A stretch of 64,000 nt of DNA from NCBI RefSeq assembly GCF_963667135.1, contig NZ_OY762974.1, positions 1,922,001 to 1,986,000 of the forward strand, written 5' to 3'. The stretch's first letter is position 1; each line of letters begins with the position of its first letter. The DNA comes from an uncultured Macellibacteroides sp. (GTDB lineage: Bacteria > Bacteroidota > Bacteroidia > Bacteroidales > Tannerellaceae). The translations under genes and the position numbers were made by a program. The notes beneath the pieces are model-generated. The model made no database searches, was not told the origin of the DNA, and was given only the letters and a program-made list of their open reading frames with translations. Of this stretch, positions 17,409 through 27,707 are shown one piece after another.

Positions 17409-18962
17409 CTAACTTTTTATAAGCGGTAAAGTAATAATAAATTTAGTTCCTACATTAATTTCACTGTCGGCGCGAATGCTGCCGTTGTGATCTTCAATAA
17501 TTTTACGAACATAAGCAAGACCCAGTCCGAATCCCTTTACGTCGTGTACATTGCCGGTAGGCACGCGGAAGAACCGGTCGAAAACCTTCTTCACGTACTC
17601 TTTCTTAATACCTACCCCGTTGTCTTCAATAGAAATCATCAGCTTTCCATTTTCATTCCATGTTCGGGCCATCAATTCAAGTGGAACATCCGGGCGGCGG
17701 TATTTAACCGCGTTATCCATCAGATTGAAAAGTACATTGGTGATGTGCATTTCGTCCACATAGATGCTCGACTCTACAGCCTGTAAATCAATATCGATTG
17801 ATCCTCCATACTTCTCCACTTTAAGTGTGAAAGTATGGGCTATGTTAACTACCAAATCGTTGGCATCTACCTCTTTCAGCTTAAGGGCAGCCTTTTGCCT
17901 TTCGAAAAGAGACATCTGCAACACTTTTTCCACAAGGAATCCAAGTCGTTTTGTTTCGTCGTTAATTACGCCGGAGATATGTTTAAACACATCCGGGCTT
18001 TTGGTTATATCCGAATCCTTTAACATCTGCGCCGCAAGCGAGATGGTCGAGACAGGCGTTTTGAGCTCATGCGTCATGTTGTTGATAAAGTCGTTTTTCA
18101 TTTCCGAAAGTTTCTTCTGACGGAAAACGATGTACATTGTAAACACGAAAGTTATCAACAGAATAAGAGAAAATATAACCGAAGGAACCAAAAAAGTTAC
18201 TGAGCTGGAGATATAATCATCCTTGGTAGGGAAGTATACCCGCAGAAAGTTTTGCTTCGATGGCGGATCGTTGGGGAAAAGCACCTGGGTAATTACTTCG
18301 GATGCAATCCGGTCTTTCTGTATGTCGTCGCTCTGGTAAACCACCGTACCGTTTTTATCTATTACCGAAAATTGGTAAGGTAGATTAAGTCCATTGTTGA
18401 GGAATTCGGCTTTCATGTAGTTATTCAGTTTTTTAAAGTCCACCCGTTCCTGGATAGGCTTTAAGCTGGATGTGTACAACATGTTCAGAATAACTTCTTT
18501 GATGAGCTCCTGTTGGTATTGATAACGTTCTTTCAACGTTTTCTGCAAATCGCGCGAAGTATTTACAATGTTGTTTGCAGACGATTGGCGCGGATTTGAC
18601 GGTACAGATTGTATACGGCTTGTATATTCACCTCTCTGAATGATGGATACGGCTCCGTTGGAGTCGGAAATCTGAAGCTGGTATTTCTCCTGATTAATTA
18701 CCTGTCCAAGGCTCTGTGCATCCTGTGTGTTCTGAAAGACAAAGCTATTTTGATCGCGTCGGATATCTTCTTCCAGGTATTTCTTTGTTTCGTCAAGTTC
18801 CAGATTTTTTGATACCTCGAGCAGACTTCTTTTTGCCGTTTCATTAAACTGGTCGTTGCTAGTCTTTAATATAATGCTTACGTAGGTTACCTGCAGATAA
18901 AGCAGACCACCAAATGCAAAAACCATGACCAATGCAAGCAACCAGATAGTAGACTTCCTCAT
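17409..18962 (-). CDS. rprX: Membrane sensor histidine kinase, RprX-like
   Basis: A 517-residue sensor kinase. A first membrane segment (about 6-26) and a second (about 255-280, FLVPSVIFSLILLITFVFTMY) flank a periplasmic sensor domain. The phosphorylated His298 lies in NNMTHELKTPVSTI. The ATPase domain shows the N box VLFNLMDNAVKYR, G1 box IEDNGVGI and G2 box GFGLGLAYV. ATG 18962 is preferred over an upstream TTG at 18992 because it starts directly before the first membrane segment. It is co-transcribed with the rprY-like regulator. The signal it senses cannot be inferred. Confidence 0.9.
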   Translation of the reverse strand: MRKSTIWLLALVMVFAFGGLLYLQVTYVSIILKTSNDQFNETAKRSLLEVSKNLELDETKKYLEEDIRRDQNSFVFQNTQDAQSLGQVINQEKYQLQISDSNGAVSIIQRGEYTSRIQSVPSNPRQSSANNIVNTSRDLQKTLKERYQYQQELIKEVILNMLYTSSLKPIQERVDFKKLNNYMKAEFLNNGLNLPYQFSVIDKNGTVVYQSDDIQKDRIASEVITQVLFPNDPPSKQNFLRVYFPTKDDYISSSVTFLVPSVIFSLILLITFVFTMYIVFRQKKLSEMKNDFINNMTHELKTPVSTISLAAQMLKDSDITKSPDVFKHISGVINDETKRLGFLVEKVLQMSLFERQKAALKLKEVDANDLVVNIAHTFTLKVEKYGGSIDIDLQAVESSIYVDEMHITNVLFNLMDNAVKYRRPDVPLELMARTWNENGKLMISIEDNGVGIKKEYVKKVFDRFFRVPTGNVHDVKGFGLGLAYVRKIIEDHNGSIRADSEINVGTKFIITLPLIKS

Positions 18963-19183
18963 ATCAGAATTTTTCTCTTTTATAGGAAACAAATAAAGCG
19001 CCTTTTAGTTTAATATTTACACAAAAAAGATAAAAATATGAGGCGCAAATGTTTAAAAACATTTATATGTTATCAATGAGTTCCCTTGTTTTTAAGTAAA
19101 ATAATGCGAAATCAGGGCTGGATTAAGTTAAAACCAAGGCTTGTGCTGGTTATATCCAGACCGTCCGACGATTGGTGACCGAG

Positions 19184-19247
19184 CGTCCGACGTATGTAGC
19201 AAGAGCGTCCCACAAATGTCGGACGCTCTTGCTACATACGTCGGACG
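19184..19247. repeat. Perfect 27-bp inverted repeat (hairpin) between tsaC and rprX
   Basis: Arms 19184-19210 and 19221-19247 are exact reverse complements with a 10-nt loop. A third, inverted partial copy (ACCGTCCGACG, 19160-19170) can pair with 19239-19249. No T tract follows on either strand, so it is not a standard terminator. It sits 44 bp beyond the tsaC stop. The remaining gap to rprX (18963-19159) is AT-rich and shows no gene; it must contain the rprX promoter, which I could not place. Confidence 0.9.
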
Positions 19248-19291
19248 GTTTAGATATCGCTATGCCGACTCTTAGTATACACAGGTTTATA

Positions 19292-19900
19292 TTATAAAAT
19301 AAGTGTGCCTTTTCCTTGACGGAGAATTTCGAATGAATCGGAAGTGCAATCAACAACAGTAGAAGCGACCGTGTCGCCGAATCCGCCGTCGATAACTACA
19401 TCTACTTCAGATTCATATTTTTCATGAATAAGTTCCGGGTCGGTGGTGTATTCTATCACATCATCCTCGTCGTGAACGGATGTAGTGAGGATTGGATTAC
19501 CAAGTTGTTTCACAAGCTCGCGGATAATGTTGTTGTCTGGTACACGAATACCAACCTCTTTCCGGTTTTTATAAATCTTGGGAAGTTCGCTGCTTGTGGG
19601 TAAAATGAACGTGAAAGGGCCAGGCAAATGCCTTTTCATTAGTTTGAATGTGGTGTTACTAACTTTGGCATATTCGCTGATGTTACTCAAATCGTAGCAA
19701 ATAATTGAAAGATTGCTCTTTTGCGGGTTTATCCCTTTCATCCGGCAAATTTTTTCGACAGCACGCACATTCAGCGCATCGCACCCAATAGCATAAACTG
19801 TGTCGGTAGGATAAATAATCAGTCCCCCGTCCTTAAGCACTTCAATAACCTTGTCTATTTCCTTTAAGTTCGGATTTTCAGGATAAATTTTGATTAACAT
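19292..19900 (-). CDS. tsaC: L-threonylcarbamoyladenylate synthase (TsaC/Sua5/YrdC family)
   Basis: A 202-residue enzyme that makes threonylcarbamoyl-AMP from threonine, bicarbonate and ATP, the first step of t6A37 modification of ANN-decoding tRNAs. Typical motifs are GGLIIYPTDTVYAIGCDA near residue 30, the KxR-like KGINPQKSNLSIIC segment, LPGPFTFILPT and the late block VGIRVPDNNIIRELV, followed by PILTTSV. The length fits the short, single-domain TsaC type. It lies 41 bp after fabI in the same direction, with a small hairpin in between. Confidence 0.92.
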   Translation of the reverse strand: MLIKIYPENPNLKEIDKVIEVLKDGGLIIYPTDTVYAIGCDALNVRAVEKICRMKGINPQKSNLSIICYDLSNISEYAKVSNTTFKLMKRHLPGPFTFILPTSSELPKIYKNRKEVGIRVPDNNIIRELVKQLGNPILTTSVHDEDDVIEYTTDPELIHEKYESEVDVVIDGGFGDTVASTVVDCTSDSFEILRQGKGTLIL

Positions 19901-19915
19901 AGCCGAATATTTAAT

Positions 19916-19935
19916 GCCACCCCCTGAGGGGTGGC
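19916..19935 (-). promoter_or_regulatory. Short GC-rich hairpin between fabI and tsaC
   Basis: A perfect 8-bp stem (19916-19923 with 19928-19935) with a 4-nt loop, 6 bp after the fabI stop and 15 bp before the tsaC start. No T tract follows, so it may stabilise or attenuate the message rather than end it. Confidence 0.55.
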
Positions 19936-19941
19936 TGTTTG

Positions 19942-20799
19942 TTATCCGTAGATAATATTACCATTTTCGTCGGTATAGTCTTCCATACCGGCACTGTATT
20001 GGTTCATCGCACGAAGGCTCATACCCATACTTGAGAATCCACCGTCGTGAAACAGATTTTGCATTGTAACCTTGCGGGTAAGATCCGAAAATAAGGTAAC
20101 ACAGTAATCAGCACATTCGTCGGCCGTAGCATTACCCAGAGGCGACATTTTATCCGAAAAGTCGAGCAAGTGTTCCATCCCCTTTACACCACTACCAGCA
20201 GTTGTCACCGTAGGCGATTGAGAGATAGTGTTAATACGTACTCCTCTTTCGCGACCGTAAATGTAACCAAAGCTACGGGCTATAGATTCAAGCAATGATT
20301 TTGCGTCGGCCATGTCGTTGTAACCAAAGAATGTACGCTGTGAAGCTACATAACTAAGTGCCACAACAGAGCCGCCTTCGGCAATTGCGTCTTGTTTCTT
20401 TGCTACCTGAAGCATCTTATGAAACGAAACAGCAGAAATATCCAATGTTTTATCCAACATATCGTAATCTAAATCGTCGTATGTACGTTTTTTGCGTACG
20501 TTTGGGCTCATGCCAATTGAATGAAGTACAAAATCTATTTTACCTCCCAATATTTCAACAGACTTGGCAAATACTGTTTCCAGATCAGCCACACTTGTTG
20601 CGTCGGCCGGAATAACTTCCGCATTTAATTTTTTAGATAAGGCATCCACCTCTCCCATACGCACAGCAACAGGTGTATTGCTCAATGTAATAATCGCACC
20701 CTCTTCTACGGCTCTTTCTGCTACCTTCCACGCGATAGACATGTCGTTCAGCGCACCAAAAATGATACCCCTTTTGCCTTTTAATAAATTGTGACTCAT
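19942..20799 (-). CDS. fabI: Enoyl-[acyl-carrier-protein] reductase FabI
   Basis: A 285-residue short-chain dehydrogenase that reduces trans-2-enoyl-ACP with NADH in the last step of the fatty-acid elongation cycle. FabI features seen: the nucleotide-binding start GKRGIIFGALNDMSIAWKVA, HSIGM, the YNDMADAK box (Tyr-x6-Lys) and the C-terminal block FHDGGFSSMGM. The length is slightly above the usual 260. Bacteroidales often carry FabI and/or FabK, so this may or may not be the only reductase. A TACTTTTG promoter element lies upstream at 20832-20825. It is the gene before tsaC in a leftward series. Confidence 0.93.
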   Translation of the reverse strand: MSHNLLKGKRGIIFGALNDMSIAWKVAERAVEEGAIITLSNTPVAVRMGEVDALSKKLNAEVIPADATSVADLETVFAKSVEILGGKIDFVLHSIGMSPNVRKKRTYDDLDYDMLDKTLDISAVSFHKMLQVAKKQDAIAEGGSVVALSYVASQRTFFGYNDMADAKSLLESIARSFGYIYGRERGVRINTISQSPTVTTAGSGVKGMEHLLDFSDKMSPLGNATADECADYCVTLFSDLTRKVTMQNLFHDGGFSSMGMSLRAMNQYSAGMEDYTDENGNIIYG

Positions 20800-20824
20800 A
20801 CCTACTTCTATTTAAAATATGGCA

Positions 20825-20832
20825 CAAAAGTA
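20825..20832 (-). promoter_or_regulatory. Candidate -7 element for fabI
   Basis: The minus strand reads TACTTTTG, fitting TAnnTTTG, 25 bp before the fabI start and after the murF-alr stop. No clear -33 box. Confidence 0.45.
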
Positions 20833-20857
20833 AATAAAATGTGCAATATAAACAACC

Positions 20858-23323
20858 TTATTCTCTGAAATACACTCTTTTTACTCTCGGCGAGATTGAA
20901 GTAAGTATTTCGTAACTAATTGTTTCCAGTGTGTCCGACAATTCGGATACAGGTAACTCGTCTCCGAAAATCAAAGCCGAATCTCCTTCATTTACTTCGA
21001 TATCTGTTACATCAATCATACAGGTGTCCATGCAAATATTGCCTATAGTCGGGCATCTTTTACCGTTAATTATTACCTGACCAGCCCCGTTTCCAAGGTG
21101 ACGGTCCAGACCATCTGCATATCCGATTGGAATAATGGCTATACGTGAATCACGCTTAACATAGCTTTTGCGGCTATAACCGATCGAATCGCCGGCCGGA
21201 ACATCCTGTATCTGCAGTATAGTTGTTTTAAGTGTACTAACATTGCGCAGGCCTTTCTGACCGCTGGCACTCACTCCGTACAACCCAATTCCCAATCTTA
21301 CCATGTCCATTTGATAGTCGGGGAATCTTTCGATTCCGGCCGAATTAAGGATATGTTTAAGTACTTGGTACTCCAATCCCTTTTCCAGTTCGGCAGCTGC
21401 TTTCTGGAACGTTTTTATCTGTTGTTGGGTAAAATCGTCGAATACGGAGGAATCGCTTCCCGCCAAATGCGAGAATACAGAGCGGACAGCCACTCCGCTT
21501 TGCAATTTAAGATATTCGCAGATAGCAGGAATATCCTTAGGTTGGAATCCCAGCCGGTGCATACCTGTATCTATCTTTAAATGTATAGGATAAGAGGTTA
21601 TTCCTCTACGATCGGTTTCCTTAATCATGGCTTCCAGCAACCTGAAACTGTAAATTTCGGGTTCCAGCTGGTTTTCAAATAAAGCGTTAAAGCTGCCAAA
21701 CTCGGGATTCATCACAATTATGGGAATGGATATACCCGCGTGACGAAGATCGGCTCCCTCGTCGGCAACAGCTACCGCCACATAATCGCAACGATGATCC
21801 TGTAAAGTTTTAGCCAGTTCGAAAGAACCTGCTCCGTAACCAAACGCCTTTACCATGCAAATCATCTTCGTTTCCGGCTTAAGTCTGGAGCGGTAGTAAT
21901 TGAAGTTATGTACTATGGCATCAAGATTTACTTCCAGAATGGTTTCATGTACTTTCTTTTCAAGCAGTTCGGTAATCCGTTCGAAGTGGAACCGTCTGGA
22001 TCCCTTTATTAATATAAGTTCGTTATTAAATTTCTTAAATGAAGGCGACAGGATAAAATCCTCCGTAGTAGGATAAAATTCTTTTTGCATTTCGAAAAAA
22101 GAGCCGAATTCGCGGAGATCCCTTCCTATACCTATTATCCGGTCTATCTTCTTACGTCGTACAAGGTCAGCTACTTTTTTATAAAGCGACTTGGGAAGTG
22201 TTCCCGACTGTAGAATATCCGACAGAATAAGTGTACGTTTCAGCCCGTTATCAACCTGTCTTGTCTGAAGAAAGTCCAATGCAATACCCAAAGAATTTAT
22301 GTCGGAATTGTACGAGTCGTTTATAAGCAGACAGTTGTTTATGCCTTGTTTAACCTCAAGTCGCATGGCAACTGGTTCGAGATGAAGGAAACGATCCTCG
22401 TTGTTCACACTGGTTGGTTTAAGAAAAAGCATAAGAGCCATACAGTGAATAACGTTTTCAATAGAGGCGTCGTCTGTAAATGGAATCACATATTTTCGGT
22501 TGTATCCCAATAAAGTACAATGAATGATAGTCTGATTTTCTTTCTTTTCTATTGACTTTATAAAAAGCGGCGATTCAGAGTCGGTACGACTCCATGCGAT
22601 TGCTTTGTGAGACAAACAGGCAGCTTCAATACAATTGGAGATAAACGCATTGTCGCCATCGTAAATGATGGCTTCGCTGTCTACAAACAATTGCAGCTTT
22701 TCAAGACATTTTTGTCTTGTCGAAATAAAGTTTTCCTGATGTGCTTCACCAATATTTGTAATAATCCCGATGGTGGGAGCAATAATTGGCTGCAATCGTT
22801 CCATCTCATCCGGCTGGGAAATGCCTGCTTCAAATATACCCAATGTGTGTTTTGGATTAATCTGCCATACAGACAGAGGTACGCCCAGTTGAGAGTTGAA
22901 GCTGCGAGGCGAACGAACAATGTTGAATTCTGTATGCAAAAGCTGATATAGAAATTCTTTAACGATTGTTTTACCATTACTTCCGGTAATACCTATAACA
23001 GGAATGTCAAATTTCTTTCTGTGATGGATTGCTAATTGCTGAAGAGCCCGCAGGGGGTCTTTAACCAGCAGAAAGTTCGCATCTGTTAAGTTGGCAAACT
23101 CTGGAGCCATTTCGCTTACTACAAAGTTCCGAACACGAAGCTTGTATAATTCGGGGATATATTTATGTCCGTCGTTCGTTTTGGTTTTAAGTGCAAAGAA
23201 CAAACTCTGTTCCGGAAATGAAACTGTCCGGCTATCTGTAAGCAGAATTGTTATCGCGTCGTCGTGCAATTCATTACCCTTGGCACCGATAATTTTAGCA
23301 ACCTCTTTAATTGAGTATTCCAT
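20858..23323 (-). CDS. murF-alr: MurF-alanine racemase fusion
   Basis: An 821-residue bifunctional enzyme for peptidoglycan precursors. The N-terminal part (about 1-450) is a MurF-like ligase that adds D-Ala-D-Ala to UDP-MurNAc-tripeptide; its ATP loop is GITGSNGKT near residue 110. The C-terminal part (about 455-821) is alanine racemase with PLP Lys492 in MVKAFGYGAGS and the catalytic Tyr in SIGYSRKSY. This fusion is known from many Bacteroidetes and couples D-Ala production to its use. It follows the GSCFA gene with only a 1-bp gap. Confidence 0.95.
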   Translation of the reverse strand: MEYSIKEVAKIIGAKGNELHDDAITILLTDSRTVSFPEQSLFFALKTKTNDGHKYIPELYKLRVRNFVVSEMAPEFANLTDANFLLVKDPLRALQQLAIHHRKKFDIPVIGITGSNGKTIVKEFLYQLLHTEFNIVRSPRSFNSQLGVPLSVWQINPKHTLGIFEAGISQPDEMERLQPIIAPTIGIITNIGEAHQENFISTRQKCLEKLQLFVDSEAIIYDGDNAFISNCIEAACLSHKAIAWSRTDSESPLFIKSIEKKENQTIIHCTLLGYNRKYVIPFTDDASIENVIHCMALMLFLKPTSVNNEDRFLHLEPVAMRLEVKQGINNCLLINDSYNSDINSLGIALDFLQTRQVDNGLKRTLILSDILQSGTLPKSLYKKVADLVRRKKIDRIIGIGRDLREFGSFFEMQKEFYPTTEDFILSPSFKKFNNELILIKGSRRFHFERITELLEKKVHETILEVNLDAIVHNFNYYRSRLKPETKMICMVKAFGYGAGSFELAKTLQDHRCDYVAVAVADEGADLRHAGISIPIIVMNPEFGSFNALFENQLEPEIYSFRLLEAMIKETDRRGITSYPIHLKIDTGMHRLGFQPKDIPAICEYLKLQSGVAVRSVFSHLAGSDSSVFDDFTQQQIKTFQKAAAELEKGLEYQVLKHILNSAGIERFPDYQMDMVRLGIGLYGVSASGQKGLRNVSTLKTTILQIQDVPAGDSIGYSRKSYVKRDSRIAIIPIGYADGLDRHLGNGAGQVIINGKRCPTIGNICMDTCMIDVTDIEVNEGDSALIFGDELPVSELSDTLETISYEILTSISPRVKRVYFRE

Positions 23324-23324
23324 T

Positions 23325-24311
23325 TTATTTCAATTTAGACTTCAACGCTCTTATTTCGTTTTGTGTATCAAAGGACGGTATTTTCTTCGTAATATGTTCT
23401 ATTTTTAACAAAGTTTGAACGATAAATTTCTTGTATGCTTCGCTGTCTGGCTGAAACGGCTTGTGATTCATGGCTTTCTGTATTTCGTCCCATTCTTTCA
23501 TGATTTTCTGGGTCTCGGAAGTCATAAAGCTTGAAGCAAAACGTTCCCATATATAATGTATTGCTAGTGGTGAAGGATGCACCATGTCTTCAGCATAGAA
23601 GCGATAGTCACGCAGTTCATCCAGCATAATTTCGTAAGCGGGGAAATAAGACGTTTGTTCAGGAAACGAGGCTTGAAGTTGTTCGACTGCCAGTAATAAA
23701 GTAGCTTTACTAATCTGATTGCCGTGAGCTCCGTCTTTAAGATGCCGGATCGGACTAATGGTGAAAATGATATGCAGGTTGGAATTAAACTTTGTAATCT
23801 TGTTGATAAGATTTGTCCAGGTGGAAACAATGCTTTCAACAGATAATAATTCCCGTTTAAAAAGTTTGTCAGGTAATTTGTGGCAATTAGCTACGATTCT
23901 GTTGTTTTCCTTTAACCTATAAACATAAGCACTTCCAAAGGTTATAAAAAGAAATGAGCTTTCTTTCAAGTGTTCGCAAGCTTTGTATACCTTGGTGTTA
24001 ATTTGATTGAGGCATTGTTCTTTATCAATAGATGAAAACCGGCTATGATGATCAAAACTGTGAAAGCAACCTTCATGCTTGAACAAATCGGCGGCATCAT
24101 ATTGTTTTCTATCTAATAGAGACTGAATGGCTGATGCTACGGATAGCGGATTATACAACGTGCCAAATGGATTGGTTTCCGAAAGAAATTTATATTCTTC
24201 CAGTTTCTTTCCTATGTTTTCGGCAAAACAAGAGCCCAATAATACCATTTTCTTTGAGTGGGATCCTTGTGTAGCATATGTAGAAAGTAATATGGGGGTG
24301 CTGAATTCCAT
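23325..24311 (-). CDS. GSCFA domain protein (SGNH-like)
   Basis: A 328-residue protein with the name-giving motif VLLGSCFAENIG near residue 25. The family is related to GDSL/SGNH hydrolases, in which the Ser of the GSC motif would be the nucleophile; later blocks FITFGSAYVYRL, FTISPIRHLKDG and EDMVHPSPLAIHYIWERF fit, the last providing a catalytic-type Asp/His pair. There is no signal peptide, so it is probably cytoplasmic. It precedes murF-alr by 1 bp and is likely co-transcribed, which hints at an envelope role, but the substrate is unknown. Confidence 0.88.
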   Translation of the reverse strand: MEFSTPILLSTYATQGSHSKKMVLLGSCFAENIGKKLEEYKFLSETNPFGTLYNPLSVASAIQSLLDRKQYDAADLFKHEGCFHSFDHHSRFSSIDKEQCLNQINTKVYKACEHLKESSFLFITFGSAYVYRLKENNRIVANCHKLPDKLFKRELLSVESIVSTWTNLINKITKFNSNLHIIFTISPIRHLKDGAHGNQISKATLLLAVEQLQASFPEQTSYFPAYEIMLDELRDYRFYAEDMVHPSPLAIHYIWERFASSFMTSETQKIMKEWDEIQKAMNHKPFQPDSEAYKKFIVQTLLKIEHITKKIPSFDTQNEIRALKSKLK

Positions 24312-24372
24312 GATATAAAGGTGTGTATAAATTATTGCGTAAGCAAAGTTATATTATATGCTCTTAATTCTA

Positions 24373-24380
24373 TACATTTG
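24373..24380 (+). promoter_or_regulatory. Candidate -7 element deciding the dxs start
   Basis: TACATTTG fits TAnnTTTG. It lies downstream of the in-frame ATG at 24358, so a transcript from here can only use the ATG at 24400, which gives a normal DXS N-terminus. Confidence 0.5.
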
Positions 24381-24399
24381 CATCAAAAAAATTCCAGAG

Positions 24400-26313
24400 A
24401 TGGCTTCTAGCAATGAAGAGTGCATATTAAACAAGATAAATTCTCCGGCCGACCTGCGTGCCTTGCCTTCCGGAAAATTAGAACAGGTATGTGCCGAACT
24501 GCGTCAATATATAATCGATGTTTTATCTGAAAATCCAGGACATCTTGGGGCAAGTTTGGGTACCGTTGAATTAACAGTTGCCTTGCATTATGTATTTAAT
24601 ACACCAGACGATCGCGTCCTTTGGGATGTGGGTCACCAGGCGTATGGGCATAAGATCCTAACGGGGAGACGGGATGAGTTTCATACGCTCCGTAAATTTA
24701 AAGGGATTAGTGGATTTCCTAATCCGGCAGAAAGTAAATATGATGCATTTATTGCAGGCCACGCTTCCAACTCCATATCCGCCGCACTTGGAATGTCGGT
24801 GGCTTCATTAATAAAGGGAGAGGATAATCGCCATGTCGTGGCAGTTATTGGCGACGGAGCGATGACGGGTGGTTTGGCTTTTGAGGCATTGAATAATGCT
24901 TCATCGGATCCTAACAATCTGCTTATTATTTTAAATGATAATAATATGGCTATCGACCATAGTGTTGGTGCCCTTAGTGAATATCTGGTGAATATTACAA
25001 CAAGCCAGACATATAATAAGATGCGTTACGATGTGTATCGCGGCTTGCGTAAACTTAATCTGATATCAGAAGATCGAAGAGGTAGTATTCTTCGGTTCAA
25101 TAACAGTCTGAAGGCTTTGATTACGCAACAACATAACCTTTTCGAGGGATTTAGTATCCGTTACTTCGGTCCCATGGATGGGCATGATGTAAATTATATG
25201 GTAAAGGTGCTCAATGATATTAAGGATATGAAGGGCCCCAAACTTTTACATATTCGAACTGTTAAAGGAAAAGGGTTTAAACCAGCTGAAGAGTCAGCCA
25301 CAGAATGGCATGCTCCTGGTAAATTCAATAAAGAAACTGGCGTACGGATTGTTGCTTGTAAAACGGATGAACCTCCTTTGTTTCAGGATGTATTCGGGCA
25401 TACTCTTGTAGAGCTGGCAGCTAAGGATGAACGTATTGTTGGAGTTACTCCGGCAATGCCAACCGGATGTTCGATGTCTTACATGATGAAAGAGTTCCCG
25501 AAACGGGCTTTCGATGTGGGAATTGCCGAAGCGCATTCGGTAACTTTCTCGGCCGGTATGGCAAAAGAAGGAATGATTCCTTTCTGTAATGTCTATTCCT
25601 CCTTTATGCAACGAGCCTACGATCAGTTGATTCATGATGTGGCTATTCAAAAGTTGCACATGGTTCTTTGCCTCGATCGCGGTGGTCTGGTAGGCGAAGA
25701 CGGGGCTACGCATCACGGAGTATTTGATTTGGCTTACATGCGTCCAATACCAAATCTGGTGATTGCTTCACCGTTGGATGAACACGACTTGCGCAACCTG
25801 ATGTTTACTGGTTATAAATATGATGGACCTTTTGTTATTCGTTATCCTCGAGGTAGGGGCGTTTTGATTGACTGGCGAAATGAAATGAAACAATTGCCTG
25901 TCGGAAAGGGACGTAAACTCCGTGACGGCACCGATCTTGCTATCCTTTCTATTGGTGCGATTGGTAATGATGTTCGCAAAGCAATTGAGATAGTAGCAGA
26001 AAAAGGAATTTCGATAGCTCATTATGATATGATTTACCTCAAACCGATAGATGAAAGTCTATTGCATGAGGTGGGGCAGAAGTTTTCCAAAGTGATTACT
26101 GTAGAAAACGGCGTGATTCAAGGAGGATTGGGGAGCGCAGTTCTTGAGTTTATGTCCGATAACGGATATATGCCTCAGGTTAAAAGAATTGGCATTCCTG
26201 ATAAATTTATTGAACATGGCTCTGTTCCTGAATTGAACAGACTATGTGGCATGGACACGGAGAGCATTGCAGAATGTATCCGTTCGTTTGTGTTGCTTAA
26301 GCGGAGTAAGTGA
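24400..26313 (+). CDS. dxs: 1-deoxy-D-xylulose-5-phosphate synthase
   Basis: A 637-residue thiamine diphosphate enzyme that condenses pyruvate and glyceraldehyde 3-phosphate, the first step of the MEP isoprenoid pathway. Seen are [20 protein letters not shown], the ThDP/Mg2+ motif GDGAMTGG with NDNNMAID downstream, the central block [15 protein letters not shown] and the C-terminal transketolase region with [14 protein letters not shown]. The start at 24400 (MASSNEEC) is preferred over 24358 because a promoter-like TACATTTG lies between them. It diverges from the GSCFA gene and is followed by trkA after 42 bp. Confidence 0.95.
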   Translation: MASSNEECILNKINSPADLRALPSGKLEQVCAELRQYIIDVLSENPGHLGASLGTVELTVALHYVFNTPDDRVLWDVGHQAYGHKILTGRRDEFHTLRKFKGISGFPNPAESKYDAFIAGHASNSISAALGMSVASLIKGEDNRHVVAVIGDGAMTGGLAFEALNNASSDPNNLLIILNDNNMAIDHSVGALSEYLVNITTSQTYNKMRYDVYRGLRKLNLISEDRRGSILRFNNSLKALITQQHNLFEGFSIRYFGPMDGHDVNYMVKVLNDIKDMKGPKLLHIRTVKGKGFKPAEESATEWHAPGKFNKETGVRIVACKTDEPPLFQDVFGHTLVELAAKDERIVGVTPAMPTGCSMSYMMKEFPKRAFDVGIAEAHSVTFSAGMAKEGMIPFCNVYSSFMQRAYDQLIHDVAIQKLHMVLCLDRGGLVGEDGATHHGVFDLAYMRPIPNLVIASPLDEHDLRNLMFTGYKYDGPFVIRYPRGRGVLIDWRNEMKQLPVGKGRKLRDGTDLAILSIGAIGNDVRKAIEIVAEKGISIAHYDMIYLKPIDESLLHEVGQKFSKVITVENGVIQGGLGSAVLEFMSDNGYMPQVKRIGIPDKFIEHGSVPELNRLCGMDTESIAECIRSFVLLKRSK

Positions 26314-26355
26314 ATGTTTAGTGGTTTGCTTAAATAAGACTTTTATAATAATTCT

Positions 26356-27690
26356 ATGAAAATTGTCATTGCCGGGGCAGGCGAGGTGGGAACTCATTTA
26401 GCCAAAATGTTGTCGCAGGAAAACCAAGATATTATCTTGATGGACCCAAATGAGGAACGCTTGAAATTTACCAATAACATGGAAGTTTTAGCGATGGTTG
26501 GAAATCCTACTTCCTTAAGAGATTTAGAAGATGCGGGAATAAAGAATGCAGATTTGTTTGTAAGTGTAACACCCGAAGAGCCTACAAATATTACAGCTTG
26601 TATGTTGGCTCATAGTCTTGGGGCTCATAAAACATTTGCACGTATTAATAATTACGAATATCTTCTGCCCAAAAACAAAGAGCTTTTTGAAAAGCTGGGG
26701 ATTAGTTCAATGATTTATCCCGAAATGCTTGCAGCAAAAGAAATTGTAACAGCGGTTCAGCGTCCATGGACACGCCAGTACTGGGAATTGTTCGGTGGTA
26801 TACTTATTCTTATCGGAGTGAAAGTAAGAGATAACGCACCGATTGTAAACAAAAAACTGACAGAGCTTAATCTTTCTCAGAAACTGTATCACATTGTTGC
26901 TATTAAAAGAAAAAATGAAACAATAATTCCTCGTGGTACCGACCATATAGAGTCGGGCGACATCGTATTCTTTACCACTACCCGCGAACACGTTAAAGAT
27001 GTTCAGATCCAGGCAGGAAAGACAGACCCGGAAGTGAAAAAGGTAATAATTATGGGAGGAAGCCGTATAGCTCTCCGTACCTGTCAGTATTTGCCAAGTA
27101 ATATCCGGGTAAAAGTTATCGAAACGAACAAGGAAAAGAGTCAGCGTATTGCAGAAATTGTTCCGGGAAATGTATTGATCATTAACGGAGACGGACGTGA
27201 TACAGATTTGTTGATTCAGGAAGGAATAAAAGATGCTCAGGCATTTATAGCTCTTACCGAAAATGCCAGCACGAATATTCTGGCTTGTCTTGCAGCCAAG
27301 CGTTTTGGCGTTTATAAGACGATTGCCAAAGTAGAAAATATAGACTATATTCCACTTGCAGAAAGTCTGGACATTGGAACAATTATCAACAAAAAGTTAA
27401 TTGCAGCAAGTCATATTTATCAGTTCTTACTGGATGCAGACGTTTCGAATGTAAAATGCCTGACATTTGCGAATGCAGATGTTGCAGAACTGGTGGCGCG
27501 TCCAAATTCAAAGATTACAAAAAAACAAGTCCGCGATTTAAAGTTGCCTAAAGATATTACCCTTGGGGGATTAATCAGGGATGGTAAGCCGATGATGATC
27601 GATGGAGATACGCATATTCAGTCATTCGATCACGTGGTTGTTTTTTGTCTGGATACTGCTATGCGTAAGGTGGAAGAGTTTTTTAATTAA
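26356..27690 (+). CDS. trkA: Trk potassium uptake regulatory subunit TrkA
   Basis: A 444-residue cytoplasmic subunit with two tandem RCK units. Each begins with a Rossmann NAD-binding motif: GAGEVGTHLAKML at residues 6-18 and MGGSRIALRTCQYL near 232. The C-terminal subdomains follow (LTELNLSQKLYHIVAIKR and LKLPKDITLGGLIRDGKP). It gates the TrkH channel in response to nucleotides. trkH begins 17 bp downstream and completes the system. Length and domain order are typical. Confidence 0.95.
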   Translation: MKIVIAGAGEVGTHLAKMLSQENQDIILMDPNEERLKFTNNMEVLAMVGNPTSLRDLEDAGIKNADLFVSVTPEEPTNITACMLAHSLGAHKTFARINNYEYLLPKNKELFEKLGISSMIYPEMLAAKEIVTAVQRPWTRQYWELFGGILILIGVKVRDNAPIVNKKLTELNLSQKLYHIVAIKRKNETIIPRGTDHIESGDIVFFTTTREHVKDVQIQAGKTDPEVKKVIIMGGSRIALRTCQYLPSNIRVKVIETNKEKSQRIAEIVPGNVLIINGDGRDTDLLIQEGIKDAQAFIALTENASTNILACLAAKRFGVYKTIAKVENIDYIPLAESLDIGTIINKKLIAASHIYQFLLDADVSNVKCLTFANADVAELVARPNSKITKKQVRDLKLPKDITLGGLIRDGKPMMIDGDTHIQSFDHVVVFCLDTAMRKVEEFFN

Positions 27691-27707
27691 TCTTTTGAGT
27701 TGATAAT

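Noticed and set aside
19150-19356. Short minus-strand frame over the 27-bp hairpin
   Set aside because: It is made mostly of the inverted repeat and the end of tsaC; no protein signature.
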